Source: Candidatus Dojkabacteria bacterium
GTDB taxonomy: Bacteria > Patescibacteria > Dojkabacteria > SC72
Assembly (NCBI GenBank): GCA_023229785.1
Contig: JALNYV010000007.1
Span: 3,965-67,964 of the forward strand
Length of the DNA: 64,000 nt
Reading direction: 5' to 3'
Both the position numbers and the translations under genes were made by a program. Positions 1-9,446 of the stretch are shown piece by piece. Positions within the stretch are counted from its first letter, which is position 1. Every line of letters starts with the position of its first letter. The notes under the pieces are model-generated. The model ran no database searches and was not told the DNA's origin. It saw only the letters and a list, made by a program, of their open reading frames with translations.

Positions 1-32
1 AACGAGATTCTTTTACCTCTTAAGAAAGAGCT

Positions 33-1061
33 ATGAGTTTTGTAAAATATCATAAGATACGTAGACTCGGAACAGAAGAAACTGAATGAGTATTACAGGG
101 TGAGGTCATTGTACAAGAAAAAATAGACTGAGCGAATCTCTCCGTACGAGCTGAATACGGAGAGATTTGTATTGGTTCAAGGACTCAGAACATTTGTACT
201 AAATGAGAAGTGAGGAATTGATTTAACTGAGCGTGTGAGTATGTGTTAAAACATCCATGAATAAAGAAACTTTTAACAGACAATCCTGGATATAGACTAT
301 TCGGCGAGCGACTTCATCGCCACACAGTTGTTTATGCGCCTCAGTACTACAATAAATTCCGGATGTTTGACATAATGACCGACGGTACGGATGAGGATCC
401 TATTTTCCTTAATCCTATAAAAACATCGGAAATCGCAAAAGAATATGGGATAGAAAGTCCACACATCTTCTGAACGTTCACCAATCCAACTATAGAGCAA
501 CTAACTGAATACTTCACGAAACCTCAATACTGAGATGTTATAGAATGAATCGTTTTAAAGAACATAAACTTCATAAATAAATTTTGAAGATTTCAGTACG
601 CCAAATTAGTGAGTGAAAGATTCAAAGAAGAGAATAAAATTATCTTTTGAAACGCTAATAAGTTTGACGATCTAGAACTGAGACTAGCGCTAAAATGGAC
701 TACACCTTGAAGGTTCCTCAAAATTCTCAATAAGATAGAACAGCAACAAGGTAAAAATTTCAACGAGAAAAATATCGCAGAGATTTTGTGACGTGTTCAG
801 TATGATGTAATCTGCGAAGAAATTCCTGGTTGGGTTAAGAATGAGGTAGTTAACTTCGGGAAGTTAAGGAAGAACATAACTAACATTGCCAGGGTTATGG
901 CTTTGTGATATATAGAACAGTGAGAGAATGCTCCAATATTTACATACAATCACCAATGAAATGAAAGTAATATTCCTACAGGGACTGATATGATCGGGCA
1001 AGACAACGAAAGCACTTGAGATAATGAAGAAACATCCGTGACAGTACAAACGCTTGAATAA
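33..1061 (+). CDS. RNA ligase, Rnl2 family
   Basis: 342 aa with UGA read as Gly. ATP-dependent RNA end joining (nick sealing, probably tRNA repair). The nucleotidyl-transferase motif I EKIDGAN is at residues 29-35 (Lys30 is the predicted adenylated lysine) and its Gly is encoded by TGA. Motif IV reads EGIVLKN and a motif V-like basic segment follows. Length fits T4 Rnl2 (about 334 aa). The start follows a TAA at 21-23. The last 101 nt overlap the kinase gene in another frame and encode a polar, low-complexity tail. Pairing with a 5'-kinase/3'-phosphatase makes an end-healing and sealing module. Seen: motifs and gene order. Known: the family reaction. Inferred: the tRNA substrate. Confidence 0.9.
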
Positions 1062-1842
1062 GGATGAGCTTCGTGCTATGGTTGATGACTGATACTATGG
1101 TAAACATACCGAGAAAGAAATACTTGCAGTAAGAGATTTACTGATCAAGCATTTTTTGGAAGAAGCAAAATACCATATCATTATAGACGATACCAATTTC
1201 AATCCAATCCATGAGGAAAGGATTAGAATGCTGATTGATATCCACAACGAGATTACATCCGGAAATGTTAAGTACGAGATGGAGGTAGTGATAATTAACA
1301 CTCCGCTGGAGGAATGTATAGAACGCGACAAGAAGCGCGAAAATTCTGTTTGAGAGCAAGTAATAAGAAACATGTATGATAAGTACCTGAGGAAGGACTT
1401 TATACTAGAACAAGACGAAAAACTTCCTCGAGCTATAATTGTTGACATTGATGGAACTCTAGCAATTAAAGGAGACCGTGACATTTTTGACTATTCCAAA
1501 GTACACTTAGATTTACCAAACAAACCAATAGTAGACTTGGTCCATTGAGAACTGTGCGAGATATTGTTTGTCTCCGGTAGAGAAGATGTCTGTAAGAAAG
1601 AGACAGAGACTTGGCTAATAGAGAATGTTTTTCAATGAGAATGACACCTATATCCACTAAAGCTGTTTATGCGTAAGGCTGGTGATAATCGTGATGATAC
1701 TATCGTAAAAAGAGAGATATTTGAGAATGAAATTAAAGATAAGCATTACATCAAATATGTCTTGGATGATCGTAGAAAAGTTGTGGCCATGCGACGCGAC
1801 CTAGGTTTAACATGTCTACAGGTAGCTGACGGTAATTTCTAG
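961..1842 (+). CDS. pseT: Polynucleotide 5'-kinase/3'-phosphatase (PseT-like)
   Basis: 293 aa. Heals broken RNA ends by 5'-phosphorylation and removal of 3'-phosphate. The N-terminal kinase has a P-loop at residues 8-15 (GLIGSGKT, second Gly TGA-coded). The C-terminal acylphosphatase (HAD) domain has DIDGT at residues 162-166 and a late VLDDR motif that fits the metal-binding aspartates. Domain order and length match T4 Pnkp (301 aa). It starts inside the ligase gene and ends in TAG, which overlaps the start of a GCCTTAGGT element. Together with the ligase it would repair tRNAs cut by host anticodon nucleases. High certainty for family, moderate for substrate. Confidence 0.93.
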
Positions 1843-1865
1843 CCTTAGGTTATAGAGTGTGGTTA
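1842..1865 (+). promoter_or_regulatory. Degenerate late-promoter-like element
   Basis: GCCTTAGGT is present directly at the kinase stop codon, as in the good copies of this element, but the TGATAA half is missing and the next start codon is about 60 nt away. A small inverted repeat (CCGAC...GTCGG, about 1875-1909) lies between it and the next gene. Activity is uncertain. Confidence 0.35.
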
Positions 1866-1926
1866 TATTCTTCCGACAATAAACAACTTTTAGTTGCGAT
1901 GGTCGGAGCGTAACTTAAATTACAAT

Positions 1927-2448
1927 ATGAATATATTTCAACCATTATTATGATTCGCTTTCGCTCTAATGCCAGTCACTGGCGCAGTGAATACGGGAAT
2001 CGTAGATACATGAACTGTGCAGACATGAGTTAATATTGAAGAACAAACAAGAAAGTATGCTATAGGTCATGGATGAAAAAGTGTAGAATCGTATTTTAAT
2101 TATTGAAAACTCTATGGAGTAAAGCCAGAGGTATGAGTATGTATAGCTGTTTCTGAGTCGTCCTTGTGAAAACATATGCAAGGAAATAACATAGGAAACG
2201 TAGGTGTACATGCCGGATGGACTTTCCCAACCCTAGATAGATGAATACAGGTAATATTCACTAAGGCGTTGAATTGAAGATATCTCAAAAACAAACAAAC
2301 GGTTTGAGATCTATACCGCAATTGAGATTGCAAAATAGATTGTAGAGCCTGGTATGCATCTGGACCTCATGCTCAGTGAAATGTGCTTGCATGTTTAACC
2401 GAGATTTACTGAAAAAAGATAGGACCAGACTTTAAAATAAGACAATAA
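1927..2448 (+). CDS. Secreted lysozyme-like / transglycosylase-like enzyme
   Basis: 173 aa. A hydrophobic N-terminus (about residues 1-22, ending near PVTGA) looks like a signal peptide or membrane anchor. The body contains VCIAVSESSLGKHM followed by NNIGNVG, the pattern of lysozyme-fold glycosidases in which the Glu of SESSLG would be catalytic. Many Gly of these motifs are TGA-coded. Five Cys could form disulfides outside the cell. It may be a cell-wall lysin or an entry enzyme. The exact family (lytic transglycosylase or glucosaminidase) cannot be settled by eye. It lies apart from the amidase/holin cassette at 13-15 kb. Confidence 0.65.
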
Positions 2449-2480
2449 ATTAGTGGGTATAACCACACATTTGATAAAAT

Positions 2481-2509
2481 TTGACTTTTGATACCCCAAT
2501 CACTATATA
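2481..2509 (+). promoter_or_regulatory. Sigma70-like promoter TTGACT-N17-TATATA
   Basis: -35 TTGACT at 2481-2486, spacer of exactly 17 nt, -10 TATATA at 2504-2509. It lies in the gap before the gene at 2538. The upstream ACATTTG and AAATTTGACTTT context recurs at 3728. Confidence 0.8.
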
Positions 2510-2537
2510 CACCATATTTACATTTTAAAACTTATTA

Positions 2538-2876
2538 ATGACTGACGAAACAAAAGTACAAGAAGCTCCGGCTGCAACCAAAAAACTTAACGTAGAAGAT
2601 GTAGTTAAATTCATACAATCATCTACAATCAATGTAGATTTCAGTGGAAAATTCTTGCTAGACATTATTGTGAAATTATCAGATCTCCCTATGAAGAGCG
2701 TAGAGGGCATGGTTAGGTCACTCAATAGTGTTATCAATCAATTTGTTGACAAGAACTATAAGGCACCTGAAGAAGCACCAAAACCAGAAGAAGTAAAGTC
2801 AGAAGTTATAGAACCTGAAGAAGTAAACATTGATGATGAAGAACCAGAAGCAAGTGAAGATGATGATATGGAATAA
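2538..2876 (+). CDS. Small acidic protein, unknown function
   Basis: 112 aa with no TGA codon. The N-terminal two thirds look helical and globular. The C-terminal 35 residues are a Pro/Glu/Asp-rich acidic tail (EEPEASEDDDME). The gene has its own strong promoter upstream and an intrinsic terminator 30 nt downstream, so it is probably a single, well-expressed transcript. Absence of UGA, as in the capsid gene, also hints at high expression. An acidic tail can mark a DNA mimic or a chaperone-like or ssDNA-binding partner, but nothing here decides between these. Confidence 0.8.
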   Translation: MTDETKVQEAPAATKKLNVEDVVKFIQSSTINVDFSGKFLLDIIVKLSDLPMKSVEGMVRSLNSVINQFVDKNYKAPEEAPKPEEVKSEVIEPEEVNIDDEEPEASEDDDME

Positions 2877-2905
2877 AAACAAAACATAAGTACCTAGTAC
2901 GAAAG

Positions 2906-2933
2906 AACTCTTGCAAAACGCAGGAGTTTTTTT
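2906..2933 (+). terminator. Intrinsic terminator
   Basis: Nine-base stem (AACTCTTGC / GCAGGAGTT, one G-U pair), five-base loop and a following T run. It closes the single-gene unit at 2538-2876. Confidence 0.85.
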
Positions 2934-2944
2934 AAAAGCTTAAT

Positions 2945-3487
2945 ATGAGATATCGGATTACCACAGACAACCACTTCTACCACAGGAATATACATACTTG
3001 GTGTGGTAGACCAGAATGATTCGAGGATAAAATCTGGAAAGGTTTTGATGAACTTAAAGAGGATGATATACTCATTAATCTTGGAGATGTTTGTTGGAAT
3101 TCTCACAGTGATATACATCAGAGATTCAAGGACTTACCATGTAAAAAGATACTTGTCAAAGGAAATCATGACAAACAAACTAACACATTCTATAATAGAT
3201 ACTGGGATTTTGTTTGTGACACATTCACACTTAGATATAATGGAAAACTCTTCTTGTTCAGCCATAGACCAGAGCAACTAGTAGAATGAGTAGACTTCAA
3301 TGTGTTTGGTCACTTCCACAACGCTCCCATAGAAAGACGAGAAGATTACTTAAAGGAGAGGATAACAGACAAACATATTCTCATATCGCTTGAAGACACT
3401 AAATACAAGATGGTATTACTTGATCGAGTGTGGCTTGGGAAGATTGAAAATGATAGAGTTAAAAGTCTTTTAGCATCTAAAAAATAA
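2945..3487 (+). CDS. Calcineurin-like metallophosphoesterase
   Basis: 180 aa. All metal-site motifs are visible: TDNHFYH near the N-terminus (D-x-H type), INLGDVCW (GD), VKGNHDK (GNHD), LFSHRP and VFGHFH (GHxH). Phosphodiesterase or phosphatase on an unknown substrate; small phage enzymes of this type act on nucleotides or nucleic-acid ends. Two Gly are TGA-coded. It sits between the terminator and a small acidic gene, three bases from the next start. Confidence 0.85.
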
Positions 3488-3489
3488 AA

Positions 3490-3711
3490 ATGGAAAAAGT
3501 AAATTTCAAGATCTGTATAGACGACAAAGAGGATGCGATCCCCTACATTGAACGAACAGAACTTCAAAAGAAACTAGGTGACAACTACTATGAATTTTTC
3601 AAACGACTAGTAGCCGAAGAAATTGAGATTGACAGATTCTGAGTGGGAATATCCGACGTAGAAAAGTACATGGCTATGGCTACAGGAATAGAATCAGAAT
3701 GGCCAGAATAA
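3490..3711 (+). CDS. Small protein, unknown function
   Basis: 73 aa, acidic and helical-looking, one TGA (RFGVG). It starts 2 nt after the phosphoesterase stop in an A-rich leader without a Shine-Dalgarno site, so it is probably co-transcribed. No recognisable motif. Confidence 0.7.
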
Positions 3712-3727
3712 ACACATTTGGTGAAAT

Positions 3728-3756
3728 TTGACTTTCTAGACACAAATCCTTATACT
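3728..3756 (+). promoter_or_regulatory. Sigma70-like promoter TTGACT-N17-TATACT
   Basis: -35 at 3728-3733, 17-nt spacer, -10 TATACT at 3751-3756. The usual start point 6-7 nt after the -10 falls on about 3763, directly at the ATG of the sigma-like gene (3764). The mRNA may therefore be leaderless. Confidence 0.82.
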
Positions 3757-3763
3757 GTAAAGG

Positions 3764-4366
3764 ATGAAGTTTTCTAAACAAATCAAGGATGCGTACCAAG
3801 ATGACATACAAGCGGGCAGATCATTGCTGTATGAAAACATAGAAAAGATTATCAAATTCGTAATGCGTAGATATTGAATGACCAATGTTCCCATAACTGA
3901 GGACATGAAGCATGACGTTTTTCTAGCAGGAGATGATATGTATATTAAGCAAAAATATTATCTATTTGAAAAGGTTTTTGAAGCTATAAAGAATAATATA
4001 GCAAATAATAAGAATCTTTTTTTTCGCGTTCCGAGAGATAAAATCAGTCTCATCTTCTCCAATATAGACATAGACTGAGAGGAGATGGAATGATATGAAA
4101 GTAGGGACACCGAGGAATTTCTAGCCAACTTAAACACAGATCATATAATACAGAAGATAAATGAATTTATGGTTTCTAATCTTACTCAAAAGGAAATGTT
4201 TATAATCAATGTTTCATTCTTCACTGATGTCCCATATAAAGATGTGGAGATAGGGAAAGTGTTATGATGTAGGTCAAATACTATAGATGCAATTAGAAAG
4301 AAGGCTCTTACAAAAATAAGAGATTTTATCACTATAGATCTAAAATGACAGCAATTTGTTGATTAA
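3764..4366 (+). CDS. Sigma-factor-like protein
   Basis: 200 aa. The C-terminal 50 residues match a sigma region 4 helix-turn-helix pattern: LTQKEMFIINVSF, then IGKVLGCRSNTIDAIRKKAL and KIRDF. The N-terminal part is helical and could be a shortened region 2. It probably redirects host RNA polymerase to phage promoters. The best candidate target is the repeated GCCTTAGGT...TGATAA element of this window (inference). It is driven by its own TTGACT/TATACT promoter and its 3' end overlaps the next gene by 22 nt. The LG of the HTH is TGA-coded. It could instead be another HTH activator. Confidence 0.65.
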
Positions 4367-4878
4367 TTCATGAAGGAAGAGCTTATATTTGAGGGGACAC
4401 ACAGTGAACGACCGATAGTATGCTTAAAAACATATTTCAAGATAAGGTATTCCGTAGGTGAGATTATGTTATGGGTGGTTGTTGATCTTATTTTATGCTT
4501 CAACTATTGAAATATAAGTTTGTCGTCCCTGAAATATGAGAAATAGAGCCAATGGAATTTATGTGTACAAAATTCATAGACGAGGTAAGAAGATGTTTTT
4601 CTGTAAATTGATATAACGAAAGGAAAGACGAGAAAGACCAGCACGAATGAGCGTTTATTGTGTGATATAAGAACAGATTGTTTGTTATAGAAAGTAATTA
4701 TTGAGTATATGAAACACCAGATCAGTTCTGCGCTGTATGAACATGAGATGTCTATTGCCTTTCCGCACTATACTTATCAAAATGAGAACAACCAGAAACT
4801 AGAATAAGAAAAGCATTAGAATGTGCATCTTATTTCTGCCCATCCGTTTGATGAGATTTTACTATTATGTCAACCTAA
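4345..4878 (+). CDS. Ntn-hydrolase, proteasome beta/HslV-like
   Basis: 177 aa. The N-terminus MTAICGLIHEGRAYIGGDTQ has the Ntn-hydrolase pattern: Thr2 exposed after Met removal, then two beta strands ending in GGDTQG. FQDKVFRR and VMGGCGSY match the Lys-containing strand and the G-x-G turn. Such proteins are common in phages as HslV or proteasome-like peptidases, with roles in prohead or regulatory proteolysis mostly unproven. No HslU or Clp ATPase partner is seen in the window. It overlaps the sigma-like gene by 22 nt and shares one base (TAATG) with the nuclease gene, implying translational coupling. Confidence 0.72.
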
Positions 4879-5594
4879 TGAGACTAACAATTATACCACT
4901 TGAAGAGAACTACACTACCGTAAGAATATCTGCCACGGATATAGAATCTCTACAGAAATGTCCAAGAGCTTTTAGGGAATCACCAAATATTCCCAATGAG
5001 GCAATGAAGTTCTGATCGCTAGTCCATAGTATGATTGGACAGCTACTTATGAATAAAGCGAATTATGATCTTATATACTCTCACTTTGTTTCCCCGGTGG
5101 AAGATCCAATACAACATAAATTAATGGACAAAATAATACAATCTACGCGAGCAGAAATCCCAGAGATATATCTTGGAGAAATTAAGTACGAGGTAGAGGT
5201 AGAATATGGTAAGTTCTTAATAACTCTGGTATGTAAACTTGATGGAGTAGAAAGAGACGATACTATTGCCGACTACAAGACATCTAAATCTAGATACAAA
5301 GATACGGAATGAAAGTTCCAAAAATATCTTTATCCATTAGTCTTCCGATGAAGTAGATGAAAGGATGAATGAATAGTAAAATTTAGATACTATGTGATAC
5401 TCAAACCTTCCGGAAAGATCCAAGTAATCGATGAGAATATAGATCTTAAAAAAGCAGTTGTTGTATTGTCAAATATGTTGAGAACCTATCTATATTGTCT
5501 TGATAAGAATTACTGGCCAGAGAAGAAAAACTTCTACTGCGGTTGATGTAATATTAGAGAGGTATGCAACACTTTTAATCTTATAAAGAAATAA
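4878..5594 (+). CDS. PD-(D/E)XK nuclease, Cas4/RecB-like, with Cys cluster
   Basis: 238 aa. The N-terminus SATDIESLQKCPRAFRE matches the first Cys region of Cas4/AddB-type nucleases. GSLVH supplies a His. The catalytic core reads LDGVERDD then IADYKTSKS (D...D-x-K). QKYLYPLVF fits the conserved QxxxY helix. The C-terminus has CGGCNIREVC, giving with the early Cys a likely 4Fe-4S site. Probable 5'-3' exonuclease in recombination or end processing. Starts by TAATG overlap with the Ntn-hydrolase. Confidence 0.85.
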
Positions 5595-5595
5595 C

Positions 5596-6291
5596 ATGGC
5601 TAAATTAATCCCAAAGATCGTGCAGTCCATAGAGGTAGAGGAATGAATAGAGGCTCGTTCATTATCTATATCTGTGGAGTACGAAGGTAAACAAGTCACA
5701 CTAGAAACTATCAGAAAATGAGCCCTAAGTAAATTAGAATCTTACTGTATCAAAAGAGCAAGAGATTATCTCCAAGGAGGTGTAGTTCCTCCAGAGGTTC
5801 TAACTAATGAGTTTACTCTCGCTAGAATTGCATGGAGTATTGTAATGGATGCCCTAGATCATTCTAGTAAAGAGAACAATCCTGCCTTTGTTTGCTACAT
5901 CGACAAAGCTAAAACTAGGCCAGAACCAACTGCGCCGGTTAATAGAACCGATGAGTTCTTGAAGAGGCAGTTTGCTGAATCCGTGCCAGACATTGAAGAA
6001 GATGAAGAAGAGGAAGCACCAGTAGTTAAGAAGGTTGTCAAAAAAAAGATTGAAACATGATTTGATGTTAATGTTCATAAGGAAGAGCATGGTTGACTCA
6101 AATTAGACGTGACTGAATACAAGCCAACTGGTATTGCTAGACAGGCCGGATATGGTAAATCAAAGACTGTCAAAAAAAAGACTGACAAGTTTGACGAGAA
6201 CTGAATCAAGATTAGGCAATGAACTTTGGATGCTGGCGATGGATTCAATCCTAGAAAGCAACCAAGTATTACTGAATGAGTTGTAGAATAA
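5596..6291 (+). CDS. Unknown protein with Lys-rich linker
   Basis: 231 aa. A helical N-terminal domain (about 1-110), then an acidic stretch (EEDEEEEAP) directly followed by VVKKVVKKK, then a C-terminal part with several TGA-coded Gly. Its place between a RecB-like nuclease and a UvsY-like mediator suggests a DNA transaction role, such as ssDNA binding (inference). No family recognised. Confidence 0.75.
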
Positions 6292-6314
6292 TTTTTAATT
6301 TTTCATAAAAACAA

Positions 6315-6743
6315 ATGGCTGAAGAAAAAAAACAAATGAAAGCACTCCTTACCAAACTAGAAAAACTCAATGATAGTTTCTCCGGTGAGGCTGAGTCTAT
6401 GGTTAAAGGTGATGCTGTAGACATCAATAAGTTTCAGAAACTATCTGGTCAACTTATGCAATTTGATTCATACTACATGGCTCTTTATGGTCTACGGTTA
6501 TTAGACAAAAGAGATTATGATAAGAAATACATCGACACGTTTTTGTCACAAAGACCGTTAGAGTCTTCTGATAAGAAAACGGAAATGAAAGTTGATGAAA
6601 TGCTGTCTGCCGATAAAGCAGAGCTCGATGACATGAAACACTACCTTGATACGGTAGAGGTACTCTATAAGGACGCTGAAAGAATCCGGTCAACTATGAA
6701 GACCGTAATGTTTATGCAAAGTAAGATATCCCTAGTGGACTAA
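6315..6743 (+). CDS. uvsY: UvsY-like recombination mediator
   Basis: 142 aa, all helical, no TGA codons. The segment TEMKVDEMLSADKAELD followed by a helix with Y, L and A/I positions resembles the T4 UvsY core (EMK..LSADK..L......Y). Length is close to UvsY (137 aa). UvsY loads the UvsX/RecA recombinase on ssDNA; no recombinase gene is in this window. The neighbouring nuclease supports a recombination role. The match is from memory of the T4 sequence, so it needs a profile search. Confidence 0.6.
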   Translation: MAEEKKQMKALLTKLEKLNDSFSGEAESMVKGDAVDINKFQKLSGQLMQFDSYYMALYGLRLLDKRDYDKKYIDTFLSQRPLESSDKKTEMKVDEMLSADKAELDDMKHYLDTVEVLYKDAERIRSTMKTVMFMQSKISLVD

Positions 6744-6765
6744 TTTTAAAATTTAATATTTATTA

Positions 6766-7233
6766 ATGACCGATCAAGAAAATAAGGAATGAACTATCGA
6801 TGGTAAGATAGTAGAAGAGACTGAGGAATACGTAATCATCGAGTACGAAAAAGATGGTGTTGTATTACCGCAGAAAATAACTAAACAATTAGCAATCCAA
6901 CTCTTCCTGGAAAAGGAACAGTTTATTTACTGCGCCGAGAAGGAATATGAACAACTATTGGAAGACATCAAGAACTTCAATCCAGACACAGAAATCAAAG
7001 AACGTCCAGCAGACATACCGCTAGATGCTTACGATAAGCGGGAAGCTTTTAAGAAAAGACTTCAAGAGAAAAAATTGAGAATGGTAGAGATGGTACCTAA
7101 CGCTAGAGAGTGGATTGATGTATTCAAGAAGCAAAGAGATGAACTCAAGGAGTTCCTTTCTGATAGTATGCCAAAATGGAATGAAGAACTAGACAAAGCA
7201 CTTTTAGAATTTAAACCAGCAGAATGTCGTTAA
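6766..7233 (+). CDS. Unknown helical protein
   Basis: 155 aa, charged, mostly helical, one TGA near the N-terminus. It starts at TTATTAATG with no Shine-Dalgarno site. Its end overlaps the next gene by 10 nt. No motif recognised. Confidence 0.78.
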
Positions 7234-7838
7234 GTCGGTTTGAGAAAATTCTTGCGTTTATCGCCCAACATTTAAAACTGATTATTATTTATAGGAAAAC
7301 AAATCCCTATAATTTCTTCCGTTGGAGAATTTGAGTAGTAGAATCTACGCCATTTACAGATGCGTTAAAATATGTATGATCTATCTTTGGTTGGATATTC
7401 CGTCAAATTAAATCACTATTTGTGTTTATAATTCTGGGAATGGTAGGTTTATTCACGTTCATTGGGCTTCCCACCATGTGAAATATTATCGTGGATGTCA
7501 CAGGAATAAAAAGAGTGAGGAAAGGTCAGTGAGAGCAGTATGAAGAAGAAATTTGAATGGTTTGGTCTAAATATCAACATAAATATTCTATCGAAGAAAT
7601 GAAAGAAAGAATAAAAGATTTCTGAAAAAATTATGCAGTTATGATGTATTCTGATTTGGGCGAGAAATGAGCAAAAGAAAGAATGGAACAGATAGAGAGG
7701 GAAAGGCTTACCAGAGTATGAATAGATAAAGATTATATTGACGCAGCAATTAAAGAAATTGAACAGCTAGAGATCATTGAAAGTAAATGAGTACTTTATA
7801 CAAAAATAGATGCTGTAGGCGACGTAATGAATAGTTAG
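7224..7838 (+). CDS. Membrane protein, unknown
   Basis: 204 aa. A hydrophobic stretch at about residues 60-85 (SLFVFIILGMVGLFTFIGLP) is one or two membrane segments; both flanks are charged and the C-terminal half is a predicted coiled coil rich in Lys/Glu. More than ten Gly are TGA-coded. Overlaps the preceding gene by 10 nt. It ends in TAG directly followed by a late-type promoter element. Confidence 0.78.
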
Positions 7839-7839
7839 T

Positions 7840-7863
7840 GCCTTAGGTAAGAATGATATTTAA
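7840..7863 (+). promoter_or_regulatory. Late-type promoter element
   Basis: GCCTTAGGTAAGA then TGATATTTA. It sits at the stop codon of the upstream gene and 16 nt ahead of the ATG at 7880, the same geometry as five minus-strand copies. Confidence 0.7.
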
Positions 7864-7879
7864 TTGTTAATTTAAGTCT

Positions 7880-8155
7880 ATGCCTGCAAATGATACAGAT
7901 CGAATGCGTCAATATATACGTAAATATATGAAAAATATGAAGAATAGACAGAAGAACCGCAAGCGCAAAGTTGATAGATACCAATATCAAAAGAAAAACT
8001 GAAAGATTCCTAAGTGAATGGAGCTTGATCACGAAGATGGAGTAAATGGGAAAAGAAAGAGAGTTATCTCCAGAAAGTCCAATAGGAAACGCGGAGCGGC
8101 TCAAATGAATAAATCACTAAGAAGGAAATATAGTAAAAAATTAGCAAACTATTAA
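7880..8155 (+). CDS. Small very basic protein
   Basis: 91 aa with over 35 Lys/Arg. It contains GMELDHEDG and, later, ISRKSNRKRG. The LDHEDG signature recalls the first part of an HNH motif, but the remaining HNH residues are not clear, so nuclease activity is not claimed. Preceded by a late-type promoter, which suggests a virion or DNA-packaging-related nucleic-acid binder. Followed by a structured RNA and a terminator. Confidence 0.75.
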
Positions 8156-8172
8156 GGGTAGCTTTAAGACAA

Positions 8173-8291
8173 GATCTTCCCTGATTGTTGACGGGTGTGA
8201 TGTCTGAGACAGTTAGGAATGCAGAGAGCCTGGGGTGGACAAACGCCATCACACGATCCCCACTAGAGAGCAGAAGTAAACCGTGAAGATC
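8173..8291 (+). ncRNA. Candidate structured RNA / 3'UTR
   Basis: About 120 nt without an ORF. Outer stem GATCTTC (8173-8179) with GAAGATC (8285-8291), inner stem GTGTGATG (8195-8202) with CATCACAC (8247-8254), and a short hairpin GTCT-GAGAC between them. It is followed 7 nt later by an intrinsic terminator. It may be a processed small RNA or a structured 3' end of the late transcript at 7880-8155. Confidence 0.45.
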
Positions 8292-8298
8292 AGAAAAA

Positions 8299-8324
8299 GC
8301 TAGGTGTAAAAACCTAGCCTTTTT
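8299..8324 (+). terminator. Intrinsic terminator
   Basis: Perfect stem GCTAGGT / ACCTAGC with a six-base loop and five Ts. It stops plus-strand transcription just before the convergent minus-strand block, which ends at 8336. Confidence 0.85.
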
Positions 8325-8335
8325 GTTATTTGAAA

Positions 8336-9424
8336 TTATTGTACGTTTCCTATATAATCACATCCAAAACTAAATCACATATCCACTGAATCATTTCCAT
8401 AGATGAAGAATTCTCCATCGATATCTGAATTACTTCTATTCTCGAAGTGGACTGAGGAAGCATTTCCTGCGTCTGTTACTGAGGTCGATACCCTAGTACA
8501 GAAGAATAATACATCATTTTCCTCTAATTGTACTATATCACTATCACAAATTGTCAATCTTTGTAGCCGGCCTCATAACGCGCACCCGGTTCATCCTGCT
8601 GGTGGTACATGTAAATTGTCTCCATTCTGTCCTATTACTCCGCCGAATCTTGAACTAAGCGCTATTGTATTGCTACTTCCCCTACGGATCAACATCATCG
8701 CTCTTATAGCCGCTACTCATCTATTGACTTCTACGTTTCCTTGGAGGAATATTCTATATGGTCATGTCTTAGTAATTGTAATTGTCCCATCGGTAGTGTT
8801 AATCATACCAGGAGCGCTAGAATTCTCGAAGGAATCCTTTAATCAAGTTCATGATCCAGCATAGTCCGTATTTACAAACGTACCAGTTACTCATGGGCCG
8901 TAGTTACCAAATATGTATATCATATCAACTAAGTTTGATTGTGCTGGTATCGAAACCGTAGTGTCAAGAACTATCTTGGCGTAAGGTCTCGTGAATACGT
9001 TTGTCGCGTCTGTTGGGGATTTAAGTTGGATAATAAGGTGGTTGCTACCATCATTTGTAAGTTCTATCCCTTCTCCAGCTTGTAATACATTTTCAAGGTA
9101 GTCTCAATCTTCTCAAGCATCAACCGCAACCTTCTTATCCTCTATAGATGTAGTAAGCCCAATCTTAATTTGGTCCCCATCTCTAGTGACGGTTACATCA
9201 CTGCCAGGTTCTGCTATAAGAACAGTTTCTAGATACCCTGGGGTTTCTCCCGGTCATGCGGCAACCATTTCATCGGTAGTATCGCAACATTGAAAACTTA
9301 TCTCCATTTGCTGATCGCCTGGAGTACCTATAAGATTAAGATCTACGTTTAAACCAGCGACAAGTTTGTCTTGGAGATTTCCAAGTGAGTCTGTCGGGGT
9401 TAGTGAAACTAATCAATCTGACAT
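8336..9424 (-). CDS. Fibre/receptor-binding protein with C1q-like C-terminus
   Basis: 362 aa. The second half, from KIVLDTTVSIPAQSN onward, has the alternating strand pattern of a C1q/TNF-like jelly roll (TITKTGPYRIFLQG, then IRAMMLIRRG, and VRFENRS-like ends near VHFENRSNS). Such domains trimerise at the tips of phage fibres. The last gene of the minus-strand block, it ends opposite the plus-strand terminator. About ten Gly are TGA-coded. Family placement is by pattern only. Confidence 0.6.
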
Positions 9425-9446
9425 GTGTTTGTATAATAAATTAAAA

